From the NCBI GenBank assembly GCA_016199985.1, contig JACQFQ010000052.1:1-36939 (forward strand): a stretch of DNA of 36,939 bases, read 5' to 3'. This DNA comes from Verrucomicrobiota bacterium (GTDB lineage Bacteria > Verrucomicrobiota > Verrucomicrobiia > Limisphaerales > UBA11320). Every line of letters starts with the position of its first letter. Position 1 is the stretch's first letter. Positions 25,786 to 32,964 of the stretch are shown one piece after another. The notes under the pieces are model-generated. The model was not told the DNA's origin and searched no databases. It was given only the letters and a program-made list of their open reading frames with translations. The translations under genes were made by a program, and so were the position numbers.

Positions 25786-26988
25786 TCATCCGGCATCGCC
25801 CTGAGCCGTCCGACGCCGACGCGATCTGCGCTTGCGGACCGCGTTGAGAAGGATCGCGCCCAGGGCATACACGCGTCGGATCACAGGGTTTGGAAAGTAG
25901 ATTTGAGATTGCGGAAGAAGCTGCGGGGCGCCGCCGAACCCGAGATGAAAGCGGTCTCGGCTGGCGGATTGCTCCTCGTTCGGTTTGCCGCCGGCAATCA
26001 GGGTTTCGGCGATGTCCCGGCGCACACTGTAGAAATCGCAGAAGGCGCATCCCATGCGTTGAGCCCAGATCAGCGATTCATGGTACAGGAGGTGATTGGG
26101 CCTGAGCTTTGAGGTCCCGTCCTTCCAGCCCTTTTTCCAAAGCGTCAGCCGGTCGCCGAATCGGATCGAAGTGAGCGCCGCGATCACTTCGCCGTCAGCC
26201 TCCGCGAAAGTCAGCCGCATGGAGCGATCCGCTTCGAACCCTTTCCAAACCTGTTTGAGAGCCGCCAGGCTGGAAGGATTCGGCTTGGTTTGCTGGCGAA
26301 CACAGGTCCGGATCATCAGATCGTAGAACAACTCCAGGTCGGCCGCCCCTCCTTCGCGAACTCGGACGCCTCGGCGCTCTGCCTGTCGGATGAACGTTCT
26401 GTTGTAACCCGGCATGCGCGCGAGGATATCCGCCTCGTTCCCCGATAGATCGAACCAGAGGGTCGCGTCGATGACCTCCTGGGCCTTTTCCCTCTGGAAC
26501 CCGACGGCCTGGAGGGCTTCCTCGGCGGCGAGCCCGTGATCGGGAGGTTGGACGAGCAGGGCTCGAAGCCCGAGCCAGCGAACCGCGCGCGTCAACTGTC
26601 GCGCCGCGGTCGGCCATTCCGCCTTCTCCTGCCCGAACACCACCGGGCCCTTGCTTGCGAAGCCAATCTTTCCGAAGCGGGAATTCTTCCAGAGAATCTG
26701 AAACCCAACGGCAATCGCCTCGTTTCGCTGATACAGGAACCGCGAAAGTTTCCATCCCTCCGCCGACTTGGCCGCGCCCCAGCCGCTGGATTGCTGAAAC
26801 TGTCCGAAGCGGCTCGCGGACAAAAGCCCGTCCCAGAATGGATCCTGGGATCGGTCGGTAAACAAGAGCGTGCCCTGATCGGGATCGATCCCTCCGAGTT
26901 CCAGCGGACGGTAGCAGCCGCTCGGGGAAGGATCGCTCGCGGCTCTTTCGGCCGCGGAGGCGATACCCGCTGTGGCGATGTCCTTCAC
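25786..26988 (-). CDS. FemAB-like GNAT-fold transferase (second of tandem pair)
   Basis: A 400-residue cytoplasmic protein of the FemAB-related group, which transfers aminoacyl or acyl groups in peptidoglycan bridge or exopolysaccharide synthesis. Typical features are the two GNAT-like halves, the helix with YNRTFIRQAERRGVRVREG, the DLELFYDLMIRTCVRQ stretch, and the end region HLGFGGAPQLLPQSQIYFPNP. It starts at GTG 26988, which overlaps the TGA of the upstream paralogue (GTGA); the longer reading frame extends into that gene. It shares layout and the GFGG...YFPNP end motif with its neighbour, so the pair came from duplication. The C-terminus is strongly basic (RKRRSRRRR). Donor and acceptor are unknown. 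Confidence 0.83.
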   Translation of the reverse strand: MKDIATAGIASAAERAASDPSPSGCYRPLELGGIDPDQGTLLFTDRSQDPFWDGLLSASRFGQFQQSSGWGAAKSAEGWKLSRFLYQRNEAIAVGFQILWKNSRFGKIGFASKGPVVFGQEKAEWPTAARQLTRAVRWLGLRALLVQPPDHGLAAEEALQAVGFQREKAQEVIDATLWFDLSGNEADILARMPGYNRTFIRQAERRGVRVREGGAADLELFYDLMIRTCVRQQTKPNPSSLAALKQVWKGFEADRSMRLTFAEADGEVIAALTSIRFGDRLTLWKKGWKDGTSKLRPNHLLYHESLIWAQRMGCAFCDFYSVRRDIAETLIAGGKPNEEQSASRDRFHLGFGGAPQLLPQSQIYFPNPVIRRVYALGAILLNAVRKRRSRRRRTAQGDAG

Positions 26989-28139
26989 GTGTTGGATTGG
27001 GCTAGACGGTTGAGAAGTCTTCTTGGCCAGGGATGTGACGCCAGGCGATCGCCTACGGCGTTGAACACCCATCCCAACGCGCGATTGGGAAAGTAGCAAA
27101 ACTCTCCAGGAAGCAACCGGAGGTTTCCCCCCAAGCCGACCTTGAATTGAGTGATGGAGCAGTGAAAGGGCAGATCGCGCGATCTTCCTTGTAGAAGCTC
27201 CGTGGCGTCGCGCTCATCGACTCCGAGCAGGTCAAAATGATGGAAGCCGTTCTGCTGGCACCACTGGATGGCAGCCCAATACGCGGCCTGGCTGGGATAG
27301 ACCTTTTCTTCATCGCCGGTCCAACCGATGCGCCAGGCGCGGGCCCATCGGCCGAACGCCAGCACCATGAGTCCGCACAAAGGACGGCCGGCTCGTTCGG
27401 CCATGAAAAGCTTCATGTTTCCTCCGGGAGCGAAGGCGTCCCACAACTTTCGCAGGGAACTTCCCCCCGGCATGTTGGAGGGCACGCCTCTGCGCTCGCA
27501 TAAGGCGAGCACAAGCCGGCAGAACTCCTCGAGGTCCGCTGTCTGGCCTTCCCGAACCACCACGCCCGCCCGGGCTGAGCGGCGCACGTGTTTCCGCATC
27601 GTTGAGCTCATCTCAGCGAACAGCTGGTCTGGCTCCTTGCGCAGATCGAGAATCAGTGTTGAGCGGACCCACACCGCGGGCGGCATGTCAGAAGGGCGTC
27701 GTCGAAAGCCGGACCGTTCCAACCAGGGAACGGCGTTCTGCCCGGAGTAGGGGAGGCTGACGGCAAGATAGGTGTATCCCCGGAGGGAGGCGAAGGCTTT
27801 CAACTCATCGACCATCCGCGGTAGGAGGGCGTCGTCCGAGACAAGAGGTCCCCGGTTCAGATAGCCCACTTTGATGAGACCCCGGGCCTTCTTCTCGAGG
27901 ATCTGCGCTCCGCCGATGATGTGGCCTCCCTGGCGGAGACAAATTCGCGTCGCCTCCCAGCCCTGATCGCGCTTCACGCTTGCCCAAGAGGATGTCTGTT
28001 CGGGGTAAGGCTCAGCGTGGCTCATGACGTACGAATCCCACTCTCCGGGCGAGGCGGACCCGGCAAGGGATGCGAGGAGAATCGTCTGAGCAGGGGAGGT
28101 CTCAGCCGCTGGTCGCGAAACTGACGCTGCAAGATCCAT
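26985..28139 (-). CDS. FemAB-like GNAT-fold transferase (first of tandem pair)
   Basis: A 384-residue relative of the following gene. It has an N-terminal GNAT half (SSWASVKRDQGWEATRI, YLNRGPLVSDD), the central helix MRKHVRRSARAGVVVREG, a DLEEFCRLVLALCERRGVP stretch and the end KVGLGGNLRLLPGEFCYFPN. Members of this group are annotated as lipid II:glycine transferases or as polysaccharide-synthesis acyltransferases; in Gram-negative bacteria the second role is more often proposed. I start at ATG 28139 because family similarity begins shortly after; ATG 28226 is possible. It is translationally coupled to its paralogue by GTGA. Having two diverged copies suggests two sequential or heterodimeric steps. 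Confidence 0.83.
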   Translation of the reverse strand: MDLAASVSRPAAETSPAQTILLASLAGSASPGEWDSYVMSHAEPYPEQTSSWASVKRDQGWEATRICLRQGGHIIGGAQILEKKARGLIKVGYLNRGPLVSDDALLPRMVDELKAFASLRGYTYLAVSLPYSGQNAVPWLERSGFRRRPSDMPPAVWVRSTLILDLRKEPDQLFAEMSSTMRKHVRRSARAGVVVREGQTADLEEFCRLVLALCERRGVPSNMPGGSSLRKLWDAFAPGGNMKLFMAERAGRPLCGLMVLAFGRWARAWRIGWTGDEEKVYPSQAAYWAAIQWCQQNGFHHFDLLGVDERDATELLQGRSRDLPFHCSITQFKVGLGGNLRLLPGEFCYFPNRALGWVFNAVGDRLASHPWPRRLLNRLAQSNT

Positions 28140-28515
28140 CAAAAGCACCCATCGAACGGCACGCGCTACGACATGGGAAACGGCTCGACGAGAACCGCGA
28201 GCATCGAGTGTCGACGGCATTCCCAAACGGCGCTTACAAACAAACGATAGACATGCCTCACGATGCTATCGGCGGCGAGGAGAGTAAAGTGACTTTTCAT
28301 TCTCGGCAGGCAGGCCCCCGGATTTGGACTGCGGTAATCATTTTGGCAATCTCTCCAGTGTCCCCGTTGCGGTTCAACTTCCTGCCCGACAATTCCCCTG
28401 AAAATCGGACCACTAGCCGCGTAAGACTTTTGGGTGTCTGCTAGCCCGTCCGTCGCACAGGGAAGGAGCGGGAGCCCCCGCCCCGTGATTGCTCACGGGG
28501 CGACAAGCGCTCTTG
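28140..28515. other. Gene-free stretch upstream of the FemAB pair
   Basis: No convincing gene is seen on either strand. It should hold the promoter of the FemAB-like pair and, at its right end, the hairpin at 28479-28502 after the DUF-like gene. Confidence 0.5.
28479..28502 (-). terminator. Hairpin after the zinc-ribbon membrane protein gene
   Basis: CGCCCCGTGA (28479-28488) and TCACGGGGCG (28493-28502) form a perfect 10-bp stem with a 4-base loop, starting 14 bases after the stop codon at 28516 on the minus strand. The T tract is missing, so termination strength is uncertain. Confidence 0.5.
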
Positions 28516-30165
28516 CTACCGACTTTCCCGAAGTGCCGCGAGTTTCACGGGTGACACGACTTCAAAGACGAGATCCCCGGTCTTCCCGGTCGGGCGTTCG
28601 CCGAGATCGTCCCTGAGGTCCGGTCCGATGCTGTAGAGGAGATAGCCGCCGGCCTTCAGGGCGTATCGCAAGGGCTGTCCGTCGAAGGGGTCCTGAGGCG
28701 GCGAGGCGAGAAGGGCGGGCGCGAGCTCGGCGAGCGCCGCTGGATAGCGTTGGTCATGCGCGGCGCGAAACAGCTCCAACGCCACGGCGGTTACCCCCAG
28801 CCGCAGTTGCGCCTGGCTTTCCGCTTCCCTGGAGGACACGGTCGCTATGCCGGGCAGGATGGCTTCCAGGATCGCCAGCTTTCTCCGGGCGGCTTCCGTG
28901 ACCCGCTGCTGGATGAGGGCTTCGGTCCGCAACCGATCGGGGAACGAGGCTTTCCGGGCCTCCAGTAGTTCCTGGAAGATCGATTCGATTTCATTCTTTT
29001 CCTCCTTATACGTCCCGGCGGCATGGAGGCGCGCCTCCAACCGACCGCGGAGCTCGGGCGCGAGGTCCGCTCCCGGCGCGGTCAGGAGTTGGAGGAGCTT
29101 GTCGGGCGTTTCCAACAGCGCCAGCCAGATCGCCCGCTCGGCGGCGATGGCGCGAGTAAAACCTTCGCCCCGAGCCTCGGAGTCCTCCATCCGCTGGAAT
29201 GCGCCCAAAAGGTTCGTCAGCGATTCCCCCGGGGCCACCGCCCGGTTGGCGGTTTGTTCCCAGGAAGCCACGCAGAACGAGACAGAGGTCACTCGGACAA
29301 GCTGAGAGATCAGGATTGGCTCGGCCTCCAAGGAGCGCGTCAGGGCCAGCCCGGTCATGATGTCCTGAACCGCTCGCTTGCCGTCCTGCGCTTCGGCGTG
29401 AAAGAGAGCGGTCAGCCCGATCAGTTGGACGGCGCTTCGCAGTTTGGACGTGTGCGGCGTCAGGGCCCACGCGCCGAGATTCAAGTCCACCGGATAACGG
29501 CACTGATCGTGAGCGGATCCTTCTTCAAAGAATCGGCAAGCTTCCTCGTTCGCCTTCACAAGAGCGGCCACGCCTGTCTTCACGGATGCTTGTAACGGCG
29601 CGCCGCATGAGGGGAACTTGCCTTTGCCGAAGATCGGTGCGCCAGAGATCGGGCCGGGGCCTCCCAGGCGAAGCAGGTTGAAGCCCCGCAGGTAAGACGT
29701 GGCCGCGTTCTGATCCGCTGCAGGTGTCGCGTAAGAGGCGTCCAGATCCTTGAGCGTGCGGGGATAGCCGTCCATTGGCGCTTGGGTCGGCGTTTGTTTT
29801 CTCCACAGGCTGCTCGTGAAGGCAACAGAGCAGAGAAGCGCGGCCAACGCGACGCCGCCGATCGCCAGCCCCAGCGACAGGCTCCTGACCTTGGGTTCGG
29901 CCGAGAACCGCGATGGAGGGGACTCAGCCCTTTGCGCTCTCTCTGGCGCAGAGAGGGCGGGCGGAGGCTTCGCCGCGGCGATCCGGAGTCCCGGCGACGG
30001 CGCCGACACGTGACCGAAAGGTTGTTCCATCGCGGCATTCGCCGCCTCGCGGCCATCGGCGCCGCAGACCGGGCAGCACACCGCGCATTCGAGCCGTCCG
30101 TCCGCGGGTTCCACTTCAAAAGCGTATTTCTGACCGCAGCCGCAGAGGATTTTGATGAGTTGCAT
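28516..30165 (-). CDS. Membrane protein with N-terminal Cys-rich motif; ECF-cluster paralogue A
   Basis: A 549-residue protein with no recognised function. The first 35 residues contain six cysteines (C8, C10, C27, C30, C31, C34) in a zinc-ribbon-like pattern. One membrane helix follows at about 95-118, so the remaining 430 residues are probably periplasmic. That part is helical and shares a segment with the gene at 31564-32835: QDIMTGLALTRS here aligns with QDILAALALARN there, followed in both by LI..LV. The last 70 residues (FRAAHDQRYPAAL, DPFDGQPLRY, YLLYSIGPD) resemble the pseudopilin-like end domain common in Planctomycetes and Verrucomicrobiota. An ECF-type promoter precedes it, suggesting it is a target of the adjacent sigma factor. 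Confidence 0.75.
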   Translation of the reverse strand: MQLIKILCGCGQKYAFEVEPADGRLECAVCCPVCGADGREAANAAMEQPFGHVSAPSPGLRIAAAKPPPALSAPERAQRAESPPSRFSAEPKVRSLSLGLAIGGVALAALLCSVAFTSSLWRKQTPTQAPMDGYPRTLKDLDASYATPAADQNAATSYLRGFNLLRLGGPGPISGAPIFGKGKFPSCGAPLQASVKTGVAALVKANEEACRFFEEGSAHDQCRYPVDLNLGAWALTPHTSKLRSAVQLIGLTALFHAEAQDGKRAVQDIMTGLALTRSLEAEPILISQLVRVTSVSFCVASWEQTANRAVAPGESLTNLLGAFQRMEDSEARGEGFTRAIAAERAIWLALLETPDKLLQLLTAPGADLAPELRGRLEARLHAAGTYKEEKNEIESIFQELLEARKASFPDRLRTEALIQQRVTEAARRKLAILEAILPGIATVSSREAESQAQLRLGVTAVALELFRAAHDQRYPAALAELAPALLASPPQDPFDGQPLRYALKAGGYLLYSIGPDLRDDLGERPTGKTGDLVFEVVSPVKLAALRESR

Positions 30166-30210
30166 GGATTCAGAAGGTTCAGGTTTTCGCTCGATCCCGT
30201 CACAGCGTTT

Positions 30211-30236
30211 GTAACGGGAAGCGGGCGAAAGGTTCC
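30211..30236 (-). promoter_or_regulatory. ECF-type promoter of paralogue A
   Basis: On the minus strand GGAACC (30236-30231) is followed after 14 bases by CGTTAC (30216-30211). GGAAC is the hallmark -35 box of ECF sigma factors. Transcription would start near 30204 and give a leader of about 40 bases before the ATG at 30165. The same two boxes with the same spacing precede paralogue B. It begins 8 bases after the stop of the anti-sigma gene. Confidence 0.65.
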
Positions 30237-30243
30237 CTCCTTC

Positions 30244-30843
30244 TCAATCCAAGTTTTTTGCGAGAACGAACCCCTTCGCTGTGTAGACGGGGGCGGGGGA
30301 GGGGTTGCGGTTTCCCTCGCGGGTTAGCAGATCGTCCAGATCGTCGAGGGACCGCCTCCCGACCCGCTGATAGTTCGAGAGTGTGGGCGTCGGATCCGAC
30401 GAAATGGGCGATGGAGGCAGGAGCGTTGGGCGCGATGGGGTGTCGGAGACCACCGAATCCGTTCCGCCTCGACGACCGCCAGACGGCCCCAACACTGTTA
30501 ACGCCACAACAACCAGCGCCAACGCGGCGCCCGCGACAGGCAAAGCAACGCGCCAGGGGGAACGCAACCCGCGCCACCGCTCCATCAGAGACTCCCAGAC
30601 TGACGGGGCGGGCTTCGGGGTCAAACGGCTGGTCCATCGAGAGTGGAAGCGCTCCGACGTTTCGATATCCGTCCGGACTTCCGCTGAACGCAGCTCTTGG
30701 CTCACACGAGAGAGTTCCTCCTTATAGCCGCGGCATCCCGGGCAGGTCTCAAGGTGGGCGAGCAAGGGGGCTTCCTGGCTGGATTCCAGGGCGTCGAGGA
30801 CGAGCGCCGCGATCGACTCACGATGATGGGGGCAAGGTTTCAT
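30244..30843 (-). CDS. Zinc-binding anti-sigma factor, membrane-anchored
   Basis: A 199-residue protein that should bind and hold the sigma factor encoded just before it. Residues 1-45 form a ZAS/zf-HC2 anti-sigma domain with the HxxxCxxC motif His30-LET-Cys34-PG-Cys37. One membrane helix lies at about 99-118 (VALPVAGAALALVVVALTVL). The outer part, 120-199, is Pro/Ser/Thr-rich with no known domain and could sense envelope conditions. The ATG overlaps the sigma factor's TGA (ATGA), which would couple synthesis of the two proteins in near-equal amounts. Proteolysis or a conformational change would release the sigma factor, as is known for this family. Confidence 0.88.
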   Translation of the reverse strand: MKPCPHHRESIAALVLDALESSQEAPLLAHLETCPGCRGYKEELSRVSQELRSAEVRTDIETSERFHSRWTSRLTPKPAPSVWESLMERWRGLRSPWRVALPVAGAALALVVVALTVLGPSGGRRGGTDSVVSDTPSRPTLLPPSPISSDPTPTLSNYQRVGRRSLDDLDDLLTREGNRNPSPAPVYTAKGFVLAKNLD

Positions 30844-31454
30844 AGGCGTTTAAGCTCGGATTCAAGGTTCTCGGCTTCGGCATGGATGGCGCGCATCGCC
30901 CGCAGATTATCAAGGGCGCGGAACAAGCGGGATTTCACCGTTCCGACAGAGCAACCGATCGCTTCCGCGATTCCTTCGATGGAGTGATCCACGTAGAAGC
31001 GAAGAAAGATGACCTGCTGATGGTGGAGGGGAAGCGCCCGGACGCACTCCAGCATCAGGGCCGAGCGCTCGCGAATCTGCGCGGCCTCATCGGGGCGGGA
31101 CTGAGGATCGGTCGCTTCGTGGAGATCTTGCTGGATGGCGTCTTGATCGGGCGCCATCAGGGAGGTCAAAGGAACGGGGCGTCTTTCACGCAGCGTGTTC
31201 CGGAATCGGTTCAGCAGAATCGCGCATAGCCACGTGAACAGCTGGCAACGCCCGCTATAGCGATCGAGGCACCTCCAGGCTTCCACTAGGGTGTCCTCGG
31301 CGAGGTCCTCGGCCAACGCGCTGTCGCCGCAGAGCGTCAGGGCGTGTCGCAGGAGAGGGGTCTCGTACGTTCGACAGATCTCTCCGAAAGCCTCGGCGTC
31401 GCCGCGGCGGGCCCGTTCCAGCAAGCCGCGAAGGTTAGGGGTTTCGATTTCCAT
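30840..31454 (-). CDS. ECF RNA polymerase sigma factor (RpoE-like)
   Basis: A 204-residue sigma-70 family protein with only regions 2 and 4. Region 2 lies at about 24-95 (AFGEICRTYETPLLRHAL, LAEDLAEDTLVEAWRCLDRYSG, FTWLCAILLNRFRNTLR). Region 4 lies at about 140-195 with the helix-turn-helix SIEGIAEAIGCSVGTVKSRLFRAL. These bind the -10 and -35 boxes. Region 2 is preceded by a short N-terminus starting at ATG 31454; the reading frame extends upstream through a terminator hairpin, so longer starts are unlikely. The predicted partner is the anti-sigma factor that follows. The predicted targets are the two genes carrying GGAACC-N14-CGTTAC. No such box precedes the sigma gene itself. Confidence 0.92.
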   Translation of the reverse strand: MEIETPNLRGLLERARRGDAEAFGEICRTYETPLLRHALTLCGDSALAEDLAEDTLVEAWRCLDRYSGRCQLFTWLCAILLNRFRNTLRERRPVPLTSLMAPDQDAIQQDLHEATDPQSRPDEAAQIRERSALMLECVRALPLHHQQVIFLRFYVDHSIEGIAEAIGCSVGTVKSRLFRALDNLRAMRAIHAEAENLESELKRL

Positions 31455-31516
31455 GCGCGTTGGCTTCAGAGTTCGCAAGATCTGGGATGGGACGCTTTCG
31501 CAACATAACACAACAA

Positions 31517-31546
31517 GCCGGGCGGTCGAGGAGCGATCCGCCCGGC
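31517..31546 (-). terminator. Intrinsic terminator after paralogue B
   Basis: GCCGGGCGG (31517-31525) and CCGCCCGGC (31538-31546) make a 9-bp GC stem with a 12-base loop. On the minus strand it begins 17 bases after the stop codon at 31564 and is followed by a T-rich tail (TTGTTGTGTTATGTT). This separates paralogue B from the sigma operon. Confidence 0.65.
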
Positions 31547-31563
31547 AGGTCGAGGAGTTTGGA

Positions 31564-32835
31564 TCACTGGGCAGGGCGCGGCTTCGGCGAGGCCTGACCG
31601 GCGTTCTTTCCGTAGACTTGGAAAGGCGCGCCGTCCTTTTCAACGAAGATCATGATTTCCTGGAATCCGCGCCCGGTGTAGGCGCCTTTGAGCAGGAAGC
31701 CCCTGTCCTCGCCTTCGAATGTGAAGCGTTCCAAGGCGAAGGGTCCATGTCCGCAAGGGTCCATGATCGTTTTCAAGCCCGCTTCGCCCTTCAGTTTGTA
31801 TTGCGCCGCCGCCTGCACCATCGCCAGCGTCGTGAGGGCCCCGAACTCCCTGGGACGGCACTTTTCCCAGGCTGGGAAAAACTCGGTGACAATCGGGTTC
31901 TTGGAGGCCCTCACTTCCGCGCTGAACTGTTTCATCTGGGTTTCATACTCCGCGAGCGGCAGCGCGAGAACGGCCGCCAACTTCGGATACAGGGGCTTCG
32001 CGTCGCGCAGCAGCCTGAGGATGCCATCGCTCGAGCCGCCCGCCGCGGACAGAACTCGCGGCCACAGCGTCTGATCATTCGATCCCTCATCGCCCCCGGA
32101 GCCCATCATGACGAAGGTCTTTTGGATTTCGGCCAGAACCTGGGCCTCGTCTCCCGGATGCTCCTTCTGCACGGCCAATACTTTGTTCATCAGCCAATCC
32201 GGCAGTGAAAGCATCTCAATCGCGATGCAGGAAGCGATCGTGCGGCGGCCCGCCGTCGCCGCGAAACCCTCCGACAGCTGCTGGAGGGCTTCGGAGGAGA
32301 ATCGATGATAATTCTCCGCCACCGTGGAGCAGAGCAGGTTCTCCGCAGCGATCTGCACCAACATGGCGATCAGGCTGCCATCGCTGGAAGAATTCCTCGC
32401 CAGGGCCAGGGCGGCCAGGATGTCCTGGGTGGCGTCCATGGGTTTGCCATTCTGCAGGAACCACGCGGCGCGCAAGCGGGCGGTCTGGGCGATGACTTTG
32501 TTGCGGCCGAGATGAGGAAGCAGCGTGGCGGGACCGCGGCTCCAATCGATCCCCCAATCGCACGGCGCCGTCGCTTGGGCAGCCTGCCGCACGAGCTCGA
32601 ACTGATTGTTGTATCGCGACGCCAGCTCGCCGAAGCGGGGAGGCAGCTTTTGAACCCGCCACTCGCTGGCGAACAGATAGTCCCGGTCGGAGGACGTCAA
32701 CTCCGGGGCGACCTGGAGGGCTTGGAAGTAGAGGAGAGCGGGGTTGATGTCCTTGCGGACCGACTCGCCCTGCGCGCCAAAGGCCATCGCCGTGAGGGCA
32801 AGGAGAGAACAAACGATTGATTTTGAGGTTTTCAT
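31564..32835 (-). CDS. Secreted protein; ECF-cluster paralogue B
   Basis: A 423-residue exported protein of unknown function. Residues 1-23 are a signal peptide (SIVCSLLALTAMAFGAQG). The body is mostly helical; QDILAALALARNSSSDGSLIAMLVQIAAENLL corresponds to a segment of the gene at 28516-30165, and the order of motifs around it agrees, so the two are distant paralogues. The C-terminus contains FEGEDRGFLLKGAYTGRGFQEIMIFVEK, a small beta region. It lacks the Cys-rich start and membrane helix of paralogue A. I start at ATG 32835 because the signal peptide begins there. An ECF-type promoter at 32872-32897 and an intrinsic terminator make it a one-gene unit next to the sigma operon. Confidence 0.77.
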   Translation of the reverse strand: MKTSKSIVCSLLALTAMAFGAQGESVRKDINPALLYFQALQVAPELTSSDRDYLFASEWRVQKLPPRFGELASRYNNQFELVRQAAQATAPCDWGIDWSRGPATLLPHLGRNKVIAQTARLRAAWFLQNGKPMDATQDILAALALARNSSSDGSLIAMLVQIAAENLLCSTVAENYHRFSSEALQQLSEGFAATAGRRTIASCIAIEMLSLPDWLMNKVLAVQKEHPGDEAQVLAEIQKTFVMMGSGGDEGSNDQTLWPRVLSAAGGSSDGILRLLRDAKPLYPKLAAVLALPLAEYETQMKQFSAEVRASKNPIVTEFFPAWEKCRPREFGALTTLAMVQAAAQYKLKGEAGLKTIMDPCGHGPFALERFTFEGEDRGFLLKGAYTGRGFQEIMIFVEKDGAPFQVYGKNAGQASPKPRPAQ

Positions 32836-32871
32836 GATGGTTTCGAGTGTTTGGATTCGATCCACCCGTTA

Positions 32872-32897
32872 GTAACGGCGGCAGCGCAAAAGGTTCC
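32872..32897 (-). promoter_or_regulatory. ECF-type promoter of paralogue B
   Basis: On the minus strand GGAACC (32897-32892) is followed after 14 bases by CGTTAC (32877-32872), the same boxes and spacing as at 30211-30236. Transcription would begin near 32865, giving a leader of about 30 bases before the ATG at 32835. The bases just after GGAACC (TTT) are also shared. Confidence 0.65.
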
Positions 32898-32964
32898 CCC
32901 CTCATTCCGGGGCAGTTTCGCGCGTTCGTGGCCGAGCGAGGTTGCAAGGAGCGTGGCCCGATCC

